From contig JAAOZZ010000442.1 of the NCBI GenBank assembly GCA_012274175.1, positions 1 to 8,380 of the forward strand: a stretch of 8,380 nucleotides of DNA, given 5' to 3'. This document shows, piece after piece, positions 1 through 6,667 of this stretch. Numbering within the stretch: the first letter of the stretch is position 1; each line of letters starts with the position of its first letter. This stretch comes from Betaproteobacteria bacterium (GTDB lineage: Bacteria > Pseudomonadota > Gammaproteobacteria > Burkholderiales > Usitatibacteraceae). The notes under the pieces were generated by a model. It saw only the letters and a list, made by a program, of their open reading frames with translations, searched no databases and was not told the DNA's origin. The position numbers were made by a program, and so were the translations under genes.

Positions 1-794
1 CCCAGGTGGTTGGCGATGCGCTCGCGCTCGAGCATCACCGAGCGCAGCCAGCGCGCGCGCGGCGGCGGCGCGACGCCCAGCACGGATTCGGCCGCCTGCG
101 CGTAGGCCCAGGCGTACGCGACGGTGGAATCGCCCGAGATGCGGCCCGCGAGCTTGCCGCCTTCGGCGACGGTGAAATCCCCGAAGCGCCGGTCGATGCC
201 CTTGTGGGTGTAGCCCAGGCGTTCCTCGAGGCGCAGCACTTTCTCGCCCACCACCGAGAAGCGGAAATGGCCGGGCTCGATGATGCCCGCGTGGATCGGG
301 CCCACGGCGATCTCGTGCACGCCGTCGCCTTCCACGCGCACGAAGGAATAGGCGTCGGCTTCGGGCGCGCGCGCCCCGTCGCGGTGGAAATCGTCCCGCA
401 GCGGGTATTCGCTCTCGCGCCACGCCCCGTGCCGCAGCCACCGGCGCGTGTCCACCTCGCCGTCCTCGGGCTCGAGGCCCAGCAGGTCCCGGGTCGCCCG
501 CTGCTGCCGATTGGCCGTGGGAAAGATCCCGGAGAGGTCGGGATAGGCCGCGCGCGCCCCGTCCACGGGCAGCTCGATCACGCACAGTCCCTGCGGCACC
601 CCGTACGCCGCGAGGATGGAATACGCCCCGTCGCGATCGCGATGGTCCGCGCCCCAGAGTGCGACGAGGCGGCATCCGCTCTCCCGCGCCCGCACCGCCG
701 CCTCGCTCCACGCGGCCGCGTCCACCCGCGCCCACGCCGCGGGAACCTCGCCGCCGAGCGGTTGCGTCGCGTGGGGCATGCCGGGGATGCGCAT
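1..794 (-). CDS. hyfG: HyfG-like large subunit (NuoC-NuoD fusion), 3' end cut by window, N-terminal Ni-binding CxxC missing
   Basis: Only the first 264 codons are visible; the gene runs off the left edge. Residues 1 to about 135 look like the 30-kDa NuoC-type domain (YPDLSGIFPTANRQQRATRDLLGL at about 85-107 is its typical end). From about residue 165 the NuoD/hydrogenase large-subunit fold begins (VGPIHAGIIEPGHFRF, then LEERLGYTHKGID). This NuoC-NuoD fusion is the layout of HyfG and HycE in E. coli. In [NiFe] hydrogenases the next block is RVCGICxxxH, giving two nickel ligands. Here residues 218-227 read RISGDSTVAY, so both cysteines are serine (S220, S223) and the histidine is tyrosine. The second CxxC lies outside the window. 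I infer an electron-transfer or structural subunit of a non-hydrogenase, Ehr-like complex rather than a hydrogenase. The ATG at 794 is 2 bp after the hyfF stop and has no clear Shine-Dalgarno; an in-frame ATG at 779 is an alternative. Confidence 0.85.
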   Translation of the reverse strand, partial: MRIPGMPHATQPLGGEVPAAWARVDAAAWSEAAVRARESGCRLVALWGADHRDRDGAYSILAAYGVPQGLCVIELPVDGARAAYPDLSGIFPTANRQQRATRDLLGLEPEDGEVDTRRWLRHGAWRESEYPLRDDFHRDGARAPEADAYSFVRVEGDGVHEIAVGPIHAGIIEPGHFRFSVVGEKVLRLEERLGYTHKGIDRRFGDFTVAEGGKLAGRISGDSTVAYAWAYAQAAESVLGVAPPPRARWLRSVMLERERIANHL

Positions 795-796
795 GG

Positions 797-2248
797 TCAG
801 CCGAGGAGTTTCGCCGCCTGCTGGTACCAGGCCGCGAGATAGGGAGGGATGTACAGGCCCAGGAGCAGCCCCAGCCCCAGGTGGATGAACACCGGCGCCA
901 GCGCCGGCTGGTACGGCAGGGGCTTCAACGTGCTCTCGCCGAAGACCATGGGCTGCACGCGGCTGAAGATCGCGGCGAAGGCGACGCCCAGCGCCAGGAG
1001 CAGGATGGGCGTGGCCCACGGGTGCTCGCGCATCGCGGTCGTGAGGATCAGGAACTCGCTCGCGAAGACGCCGAAGGGCGGCATGCCGAGGATCGCGAGG
1101 GTGCCGATCATGAGGCCCCATCCCACCCTCGGGCTCACCCGCAGCAATCCGCGGATGTCCTCCATCACCTGGGTGCCCGCCTTCTGCGCGGCGTGCCCGA
1201 CGGCGAAGAAGATGGCGCTCTTCACGAGCGAATGCACCGTCATGTGCAACAGCCCCGCGAAGTTCGCGATGGGCCCGCCCATGCCGAAGGCGAAGGTCAC
1301 GAAGCCCATGTGCTCGATGGAGGAATACGCGAACATGCGCTTGATGTCGCGCTGCCGGGAGAGGAAGAACGCGGCCACCACGATGGACAGGAGCCCGAAG
1401 CCCATCATCATGTTGCTCGCGAAGCGCGAGGCGAGCGCCCCGTCGGCGAGCACCTTGCAGCGGATCACGCTGTAGAGTGCCACGTTCAGCAGCAGGCCCG
1501 AGAGCACCGCCGAGATCGGCGTGGGGCCTTCGGCGTGGGCGTCGGGGAGCCAGTTGTGCAGCGGCACCAGCCCCACCTTGGTGCCGTATCCCACGAGCAG
1601 GAACACGAAGGCGAGCGACATGATCGCGGGCTCGAGCTGGCCCTTCACCATGTTCAGGTGCGTCCAGAGCAGCGCGTTGCCCTCGGCGCCCAGCACGCGC
1701 TCGGCCGCGAAATACAGCAGGATCGTCCCGAAGAGCGCCTGGGCGATGCCCACGCCGCAGAGGATGAAGTACTTCCACGCCGCCTCGAGGGAGGCCGCCG
1801 TGCGGTACACCGAGACCAGCAGCACCGTGGCGAGCGTGGCCGCCTCCATGGCGACCCACAGGATGCCCAGGTTGTTCGTGGTGAGTGCCAGCAGCATCGT
1901 GAACGTGAATACCTGGTACATGCTGTGGTAGAGCCTGAGCCGGCCCGGGGTCATGCGGCCCTTGTCGCGCTCGGTGCGCATGTAGGGCCGGGAGAAGAGC
2001 GAGGTCGTGAACGCCACGAACGCGGTGAGCGACACCAGGAACACGTTGAGCGGATCGACGAAGAACTGCTCCTGGAAGCCGGTGATAGGCCCGCCGGAGA
2101 CCACTTCCTCGGTGATCCACGCGGCGGCCACGAAGGTGGCGAAGCTGAAGGCGCAGTTGACTTCCGGAGCGCTGTCGCGCTCGCCCAGCGCCCACAGGAA
2201 GAAGCCGCCGGCGAGCGGGGTGGCGAGCAGGACGAGGAGCGGGTCCAT
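797..2248 (-). CDS. hyfF: HyfF, antiporter-like membrane subunit (NuoL/M/N family)
   Basis: 483 residues, very hydrophobic, with roughly 13-14 membrane segments. It belongs to the proton_antipo_M family (NuoL/NuoM/NuoN, MrpA/D), whose members form proton-translocating channels in the membrane arm of complex I and group 4 hydrogenases. Family landmarks are visible: the TM5 glutamate in VAMEAATLA (E135), the TM7 lysine in YGTKVGLVPLHNWLPDAH (K224), the TM10-11 histidines and lysine in HMTVHSLVKSAIFF (H335, H339, K343), and E398 in PPFGVFASEF. The lysine usual in TM8 of NuoL/M and present in HyfB here is replaced by asparagine (N255 in GLLLNVALY). The MEDIRGLLR and LAILGMPPF stretches favour HyfF over HyfD, though the two are similar; E. 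coli HyfF is somewhat longer. The start is the ATG overlapping the hyfE stop by one base (TGATG), preceded by a good AAGGA site 6 nt upstream. The reading frame is open further upstream but lies inside hyfE. Confidence 0.9.
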   Translation of the reverse strand: MDPLLVLLATPLAGGFFLWALGERDSAPEVNCAFSFATFVAAAWITEEVVSGGPITGFQEQFFVDPLNVFLVSLTAFVAFTTSLFSRPYMRTERDKGRMTPGRLRLYHSMYQVFTFTMLLALTTNNLGILWVAMEAATLATVLLVSVYRTAASLEAAWKYFILCGVGIAQALFGTILLYFAAERVLGAEGNALLWTHLNMVKGQLEPAIMSLAFVFLLVGYGTKVGLVPLHNWLPDAHAEGPTPISAVLSGLLLNVALYSVIRCKVLADGALASRFASNMMMGFGLLSIVVAAFFLSRQRDIKRMFAYSSIEHMGFVTFAFGMGGPIANFAGLLHMTVHSLVKSAIFFAVGHAAQKAGTQVMEDIRGLLRVSPRVGWGLMIGTLAILGMPPFGVFASEFLILTTAMREHPWATPILLLALGVAFAAIFSRVQPMVFGESTLKPLPYQPALAPVFIHLGLGLLLGLYIPPYLAAWYQQAAKLLG

Positions 2249-2907
2249 CAGTCTTCCTTCAGCTTCTCGAGGTGGCTGATGTCGAGGGAGTCGAACTGCT
2301 CGCGGATCTGGAACATGAAGACGCCGAGGATCACCATGCCCACCAGGACGTCGAGCGCGATGCCCAGCTCCACCACCATGGGCATGCCGAAGGTGGCGCT
2401 CGTGGCCGCGAAGAAGAGCCCGTTCTCCATCGACAGGAACCCGATCACCTGCGGCACCGCCTTCGAGCGGGTGATCATCATGAGGAACGACATCAGCACG
2501 CAGGCGAGCGCGATGCCGAGGGTGCCGCGGGAGACCGAGCGGGAGAACTCCGAGATCGGCAGCGCCAGGTTGAACGCGAAGATCACGAGCACGATGCCCA
2601 CCAGCATCATCGACGGGATGTTGATGAGGGTCTCGATGTCCCACTTCACGTTCAGCTTGCGGATCAGCCGGTGCAGGATGAGCGGCAGCACGACGACCTT
2701 GAGCGCGAAGGTGATGCCCGCCGAGTAGTAGAGGTGGTGCTGCCCGGTCGCGTAGGCCACCGTGACCGTGGAGCCCACGAGCGCCAGGCCCTGCAGCGCG
2801 AAGAGGTTGATGAGCGCCACGATGCGCCGCTGGGACAGCATCGCGAAGGCGATCAGCAGCAGCACCGCGGCGAAGAGGTTCACGAGCTGGGTCGAGAACG
2901 AGGTCAT
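2248..2907 (-). CDS. hyfE: HyfE, small multi-TM membrane subunit
   Basis: 219 residues, close to the 216 of E. coli HyfE. The protein is nearly all membrane: about six to seven helices, with a short charged C-terminus (FDSLDISHLEKLKED). HyfE proteins contain a NuoK-like part and sit between the NuoH-like and antiporter-like subunits of the membrane arm, where they help form a proton path; they have no cofactor. The stretch IGFLSMENGLFFAATSATFG contains the glutamate (in SMENGLFF) typical of NuoK-like TM helices, and the following GMPMVVELGIALDVLVG contains a second conserved glutamate. The start ATG overlaps the hyfC stop by one base (TGATG) and has a GGGAG site 4 nt upstream, so translation is probably both coupled and independently initiated. 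The long open frame upstream of this ATG is antisense-like low-complexity sequence inside hyfC and is not part of the protein. Confidence 0.92.
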   Translation of the reverse strand: MTSFSTQLVNLFAAVLLLIAFAMLSQRRIVALINLFALQGLALVGSTVTVAYATGQHHLYYSAGITFALKVVVLPLILHRLIRKLNVKWDIETLINIPSMMLVGIVLVIFAFNLALPISEFSRSVSRGTLGIALACVLMSFLMMITRSKAVPQVIGFLSMENGLFFAATSATFGMPMVVELGIALDVLVGMVILGVFMFQIREQFDSLDISHLEKLKED

Positions 2908-3854
2908 CACGCTCCCAGCAGCAGGTGCACGAGCAGCGCCAGCACGCCCAGCAGGAACGCGGTGGCGAGGAACTCGGGCACGCGGAAGATGCGCATCTTG
3001 GCGAGGATGGTCTCGATCAGCGCGAGGGCGAATCCGCCCGCGGCGAGCTTCGCCACCAGCACGGGGAGCGCAAAGGCGAGCGCCACGCGGTCGTTGGCTT
3101 CCGCCACCCCCCAGGGGAAGAAGAGCGCCAGGCCCGCGCACGAGTAGGCGAAGAGCTTGAGGGAGGCGGCCCATTCCATGAGCGCCAGGTGCCGGCCCGA
3201 GTACTCGAGCACCAGCGCCTCGTGGATCATGGTGAGCTCGAGGTGGGTCGCGGGATTGTCCACGGGGATGCGCGCGTTCTCGGCGAGCGAGACCATCGTG
3301 AATGCCACGCCCGCGAAGGCGAGGCTGGGAAGGATGGTGAGCTCGCGGTGGGCGAGGGTACCCACGATGGTGGCGAGCGAGGTCGAGTTGGAGATGAGCG
3401 AGGCGGTGAAGAGCACCATCAGGAACGCGGGCTCGGCGAGGAAGCCCACCAGCATCTCCCGGCGCGCCCCCATCGTGCCGAACGCGGTGCCGATGTCCAT
3501 GGCCGCGAGCGAGATGAAGAGCCGCGCCAGGGCGAAGAGGCCCACCAGGGCGATCGCGTCGGCGGCGGGGGCGAGGGGCAGGTTCGTCGAGAGCGTCGGG
3601 ATGATCATGCACGCGAGCAGCATGCAGCCGAAGACGATGTAGGGCGTCAGGCGGAAGAGGGCGGTGGCGTCGTAGGCCACGACCGATTCCTTGCAGAAGA
3701 GCTTGTGCAGCGTGCGGAACTGCTGCGTGAGGGGTGGCGCGCGGCGGTTCTGCAGCCACGCGCGGCATTGGTTCACCCATCCCACGAGCAGGGGCGCAAG
3801 CACCAGGGCCACGACCATGGCGGTCAGCTGGGCGAGGATGCCTTCGAGGTTCAT
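2907..3854 (-). CDS. hyfC: HyfC/HycD, NuoH-like membrane subunit
   Basis: 315 residues, about eight membrane helices, of the NuoH/HycD/HyfC family. This subunit anchors the hydrophilic catalytic arm to the membrane arm and links redox chemistry to proton movement. The family signature is clear: AENARIPVDNPATHLELTMIHEA at about 191-213, with E192 and E206 among the acidic residues that lead to the quinone-chamber funnel in NuoH. The Q-loop-type segments QQFRTLHKLFCKESVV (about 44-59) and GTMGARREMLVGFLAEPA (about 126-143) are also present. The length equals that of the E. coli proteins. The start ATG overlaps the hyfB stop in ATGA (4 bp). The stop overlaps the hyfE start. No strong Shine-Dalgarno precedes it, so translational coupling to hyfB is likely. 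Confidence 0.93.
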   Translation of the reverse strand: MNLEGILAQLTAMVVALVLAPLLVGWVNQCRAWLQNRRAPPLTQQFRTLHKLFCKESVVAYDATALFRLTPYIVFGCMLLACMIIPTLSTNLPLAPAADAIALVGLFALARLFISLAAMDIGTAFGTMGARREMLVGFLAEPAFLMVLFTASLISNSTSLATIVGTLAHRELTILPSLAFAGVAFTMVSLAENARIPVDNPATHLELTMIHEALVLEYSGRHLALMEWAASLKLFAYSCAGLALFFPWGVAEANDRVALAFALPVLVAKLAAGGFALALIETILAKMRIFRVPEFLATAFLLGVLALLVHLLLGA

Positions 3855-5863
3855 GCCTGGGTGAGGAAGAGCAGTGTCACGAGGGTGATGAAGCTGTAGA
3901 GCAGGTAGATCGAGATCCGTCCTCGCTGCATGAGCCCCACGAAGCGCGAGATCCGGTCCGTGGCCGCCGCGATGCGCAGGTACACCCAGGCCCAGAGCGG
4001 GTCTTCCACCGTCACGCGATAGCGCGGATGGGAGTCGAAGGCGGTGGGCAGCTCGCGCTTCATGCGGTAGAACGGCTCGAAGATCTGGCGGATGGGCTGC
4101 CCGAAGCCCTCGGCGGTGTCCTGCATGCGCGCCGTCCCCGCGGGGAAGCCGCAGCCCCAGGCAGGCGCCCGGCGCACCCGGCCGTGGTAGACGCGGTGCA
4201 CGACGAGGATCGCCACCAGCACGATCGCGAGGGTCGCCACGAGCACGACGAGCGGGCTGTAGGAGGCGCGCTCCGCCGTCACGGGGGCGAGCATCATCCA
4301 GTCGCCGATGTGCCCGCTTTGCGCGAGCCCGCGCCCGACGAGGGCGAAGGGAACCGGGTCGATCACCTCGATCACGGCCACGGGAAAGAGCCCCAGCAGC
4401 ACGCAGCCCGCGGTGAGCCACGCGAGGCCCAGGCGCTCGAGGGCGCCGGCGTCGCGCGCCTCCGAGAGCTTCTCCTCCCGCGGCTTGCCGAGGAAGATCA
4501 CGCCGAAGAACTTGACCATCACGTACCCCGCCAGCGCGGCCACGAGTGCCACGCCCGCGGCGAAGACCGGCGCCAGCATCTTGAGGTACGGGTTGGGAAG
4601 CGCGCCCGTGAAGAGGAAGCTCTGGAGCAGGAGCCACTCGGAGACGAAGCCGTTGGAAGGCGGCAGGCCCGCGCTCGCGATCACGCCGGCGAGGGTCGTG
4701 ACCGCCACCCACGGCATGTAGCGCATGAGGCCGCCCAGCTTGCCGAGGCTGCGCTCGTGGGTGGCGTGCAGCACCGAGCCGGTGCCGAGGAAGAGCAGGC
4801 TCTTGAAGATCGCGTGGTTCAGGCAGTGGTAGAGCATCGCGGTCATCGCGAGCGCGGCGAGCGAGTGCATCCGGTAGGCCGTGAACACGATCGCGAGGCC
4901 GAAGGCCACCACGATGAGCCCGATGTTCTCGATCGACGAGTACGCGAGCAGCCGCTTCATGTCCACCTGGGCGGCCGCGAACACCACCCCGAAGAGCGCC
5001 GTGGCGAGCCCCACCGCGAGGGCGACGACGCCCCACCACCAGATCGGCGTGTGCACGAGGTCGAAGGTGACCCGCGCCAGGCCGTAGATCGCGGTCTTCA
5101 GCATCACGCCGCTCATGAGCGCGGAGACCGGGGAGGGCGCCGCGGGGTGCGCCTCGGGCAGCCACACGTGCAGCGGCAGGATGCCCGCCTTGGCGCCGAA
5201 CCCGAAGAGCGCCAGCAGGAACGCGGCGGAGGCCCAGAAGGGCGAGAGGTGCTGCGCGCGCATGTTGGCGAACGTGTAGTCACCGGTGTTGGCCTGCAGC
5301 ACGCCGAAGCAGAGCAGGATCGCGATGGCGCCGATATGGGCGAGCAGCAGGTACAGGAAACCCGCGCGCTGGATCTCGGGGATGCGGTGGTTGGTCGTCA
5401 CCAGGAAGAACGAGGAGAGCGCCATCAGCTCCCAGCACACCATGAAGGCGTACGCGTCGTCGGCGAGCAGCACCATCGCCATGGAGGCGAGGAACACGTG
5501 GTACTGCAGGCACATGAGGCCCGGCGGCGTCCCCTCGCCCGCGCGGAAGTAGCCCCCGGCGAAGATGGAGATGCCCGCGCTCGCTAGTCCCAGCACTGCG
5601 AGGAAGAAGGCCGAGAGGGCGTCCAGGCGAAGGTGGAAGGGAAGGCCCGGCAGGCCGATGGCGAGGATCGCGGTCTGCGCCCCGCCAGGGAGTGCCGCGA
5701 GCGCGTAGCCCGCGAGCGCGAGGCTCGCCAGCGCCGAGAGGGGGAAGAGTCCGTAGGCCACCAGGCGCGTGCTGTGCAGCGCGGCGACGCCCGCCAGCCC
5801 GATCGCGAACCAGACGACGACCACCGCGAGGATGGCGTCGATCGGCAGCGCGGAGGCGTTCAC
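3851..5863 (-). CDS. hyfB: HyfB, large antiporter-like membrane subunit (NuoL-like)
   Basis: 670 residues against 672 in E. coli HyfB. An N-terminal stretch of helices leads into the proton_antipo_M core (about residues 130-420). Key residues of the proton-channel family are all visible: E145 in VCWELMALS, K225 in GFGAKAGILPLHVWLPEAH, K256 in SGVMLKTAIYGLAR, H346 and H350 in YHCLNHAIFKSLLF with K354, and E409 in NGFVSEWLLL. The C-terminal part (from about 545) has the HyfB/HycC-specific WGCGFPAGTARMQDTAEGF block, which is not seen in NuoL, and ends with a final membrane helix. It is expected to translocate protons or sodium in the membrane arm. The start is GTG, overlapping the upstream regulator's stop in GTGA; no alternative ATG lies nearby and no clear Shine-Dalgarno is seen, so coupling to the regulator is likely. 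Nothing indicates truncation or frameshift. Confidence 0.93.
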   Translation of the reverse strand: MNASALPIDAILAVVVVWFAIGLAGVAALHSTRLVAYGLFPLSALASLALAGYALAALPGGAQTAILAIGLPGLPFHLRLDALSAFFLAVLGLASAGISIFAGGYFRAGEGTPPGLMCLQYHVFLASMAMVLLADDAYAFMVCWELMALSSFFLVTTNHRIPEIQRAGFLYLLLAHIGAIAILLCFGVLQANTGDYTFANMRAQHLSPFWASAAFLLALFGFGAKAGILPLHVWLPEAHPAAPSPVSALMSGVMLKTAIYGLARVTFDLVHTPIWWWGVVALAVGLATALFGVVFAAAQVDMKRLLAYSSIENIGLIVVAFGLAIVFTAYRMHSLAALAMTAMLYHCLNHAIFKSLLFLGTGSVLHATHERSLGKLGGLMRYMPWVAVTTLAGVIASAGLPPSNGFVSEWLLLQSFLFTGALPNPYLKMLAPVFAAGVALVAALAGYVMVKFFGVIFLGKPREEKLSEARDAGALERLGLAWLTAGCVLLGLFPVAVIEVIDPVPFALVGRGLAQSGHIGDWMMLAPVTAERASYSPLVVLVATLAIVLVAILVVHRVYHGRVRRAPAWGCGFPAGTARMQDTAEGFGQPIRQIFEPFYRMKRELPTAFDSHPRYRVTVEDPLWAWVYLRIAAATDRISRFVGLMQRGRISIYLLYSFITLVTLLFLTQA

Positions 5864-6603
5864 ACGGTTTCGACGGTGGAGTTGAGGTAGTAGCCCGCGC
5901 CGCGCTCCGTGCGGATGAGCGTGGGCTGGTTGGGGCTTTCCTCGATCTTGCGGCGCAGGCGAAGGATCTGGACGTCGATGGAACGGTCGTAGATGTCGTC
6001 GTGCAGGCGGCTCGACTCGAGCAGCTGGTCGCGGGTGAGGATGCGCTGCGGGGCGCGCAGGAAAGCCACCAGCAGCGCGTACTCGCTGTTGGTGAGCTCC
6101 ACGTTCTTGTTCTCGGGACCCTTGAGCTTCCGGGTGCCGGTGTTGAGCTCCCAGCCGGCGAAGCGGTACGCCCGCACCGTCTCGCCGCGGCGCGAGGCGC
6201 GCTTGCCTTCCGTGCGCCGCAGCACCGCGCGCACCCGGGCGAGGAGCTCGCGGTTGCTGAACGGCTTGGTCACGTAGTCGTCGGCCCCCAGCTCGAGGCC
6301 CATGATGCGGTCGGCCTCTTCCTTGCGCCCCGTGAGGATGATGATGGGCAGGTCGAGGGATTCGCGCAGCCGGCGCGCGATGGCGAGGCCGTCCTCGTCC
6401 GGCAGCTTGAGGTCGAGGATCACGAGGTCGACGATCTCCACCCCGAGCACGCGGTCCATGTCCGCGCCGGTTTCCGCGACGGAGACCTGGAAATCGTTCT
6501 CCGTGAGGTACTCGCGGATCAGCTCGCGGATGGCGACGTCGTCGTCGACAACCAGGATATGGGCTTCCACCTTGTGGGGGCCTGGAGTAGTTGTTTGGGA
6601 CAT
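5860..6603 (-). CDS. OmpR-family response regulator, first gene of the hyf-like operon
   Basis: 247 residues from the ATG at 6603. The receiver domain (about 14-130) is complete: acidic pocket D20-D21-D22, phospho-acceptor D64 in LVILDLKLPDEDG, switch T91 in IIILTG, and K113 in YVTKPF. The C-terminal winged-helix domain (about 145-243) has the OmpR hallmarks NSEYALLVAF, then RDQLLESSR and DRSIDVQILRLRRKIE, with the wing IRTERGAGYYL. It should bind DNA as a phosphorylated dimer and probably controls this operon and the divergent kinase. Its stop overlaps hyfB by 4 bp, so it is made with the complex. The chosen ATG has no good Shine-Dalgarno. A GTG at 6570 (V12, giving a protein starting EAHILVVDDD) is a credible alternative, because many OmpR-type proteins begin just before this motif. 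The cognate gene name is not known to me. Confidence 0.92.
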   Translation of the reverse strand: MSQTTTPGPHKVEAHILVVDDDVAIRELIREYLTENDFQVSVAETGADMDRVLGVEIVDLVILDLKLPDEDGLAIARRLRESLDLPIIILTGRKEEADRIMGLELGADDYVTKPFSNRELLARVRAVLRRTEGKRASRRGETVRAYRFAGWELNTGTRKLKGPENKNVELTNSEYALLVAFLRAPQRILTRDQLLESSRLHDDIYDRSIDVQILRLRRKIEESPNQPTLIRTERGAGYYLNSTVETV

Positions 6604-6626
6604 TTTACCGCTGCTGACCGTAGAAT
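6597..6626 (+). promoter_or_regulatory. Possible sigma-70 promoter for the sensor kinase
   Basis: TAGAAT at 6621-6626 matches five of six bases of the -10 consensus. GGGACA at 6597-6602 matches four of six of the -35 consensus, with an 18-bp spacer. Transcription would start near 6633, giving a leader of about 35 nt before the kinase ATG. The -35 element would lie inside the first codons of the divergent regulator gene. This is pattern matching only; the promoter has not been shown. Confidence 0.35.
6602..6607 (-). promoter_or_regulatory. TAAAAT -10-like hexamer overlapping the regulator ATG
   Basis: On the minus strand TAAAAT matches five of six bases of the -10 consensus, and its AT are the first two bases of the regulator start ATG (6603-6601). 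I find no good -35 at 16-19 bp upstream. If it were used, transcription would start inside the annotated gene and translation would begin at the GTG at 6570. The signal is weak and may be chance. Confidence 0.2.
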
Positions 6627-6649
6627 CCCATGATGTTCGTAAGCCCCCC

Positions 6650-6667
6650 GCGGCCGGGCATGGCCGC
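6650..6667 (+). promoter_or_regulatory. Inverted repeat ending at the kinase start codon
   Basis: GCGGCC at 6650-6655 and GGCCGC at 6662-6667 are perfect reverse complements separated by the 6-base loop GGGCAT, and the right arm ends one base before the kinase ATG at 6668. In the mRNA this would form an all-GC six-pair hairpin over the place where a Shine-Dalgarno site would be; none is otherwise visible. It could limit kinase translation or be a protein-binding site. In such GC-rich DNA a chance repeat is also possible. Confidence 0.4.

Noticed and set aside
51..60. GCGCGCGCGC run near the left edge
   Set aside because: It falls within hyfG codons for Ala and Arg and is a product of GC-rich codon use.
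659..2728. A 689-codon open frame on the plus strand, and similar long frames at 3734-5587 (+) and 7052-8380 (-)
   Set aside because: They lie antisense to clear hyf and kinase genes, are rich in Arg, Gly, His and Glu, and have no recognisable domain. Such frames are common where GC-rich codons make stops rare.
2910..5165. The upstream part of the open frame that contains hyfC, and likewise the parts before the hyfE and hyfF ATGs
   Set aside because: Composition is that of a shadow frame inside the preceding gene. The real proteins begin at overlapped start codons with family-length products.
3851..5863. Whether hyfB is nuoL or mrpA
   Set aside because: The length and the WGCGFPAGTARMQ block match HyfB/HycC rather than NuoL or MrpA, and the neighbours are hyf genes.
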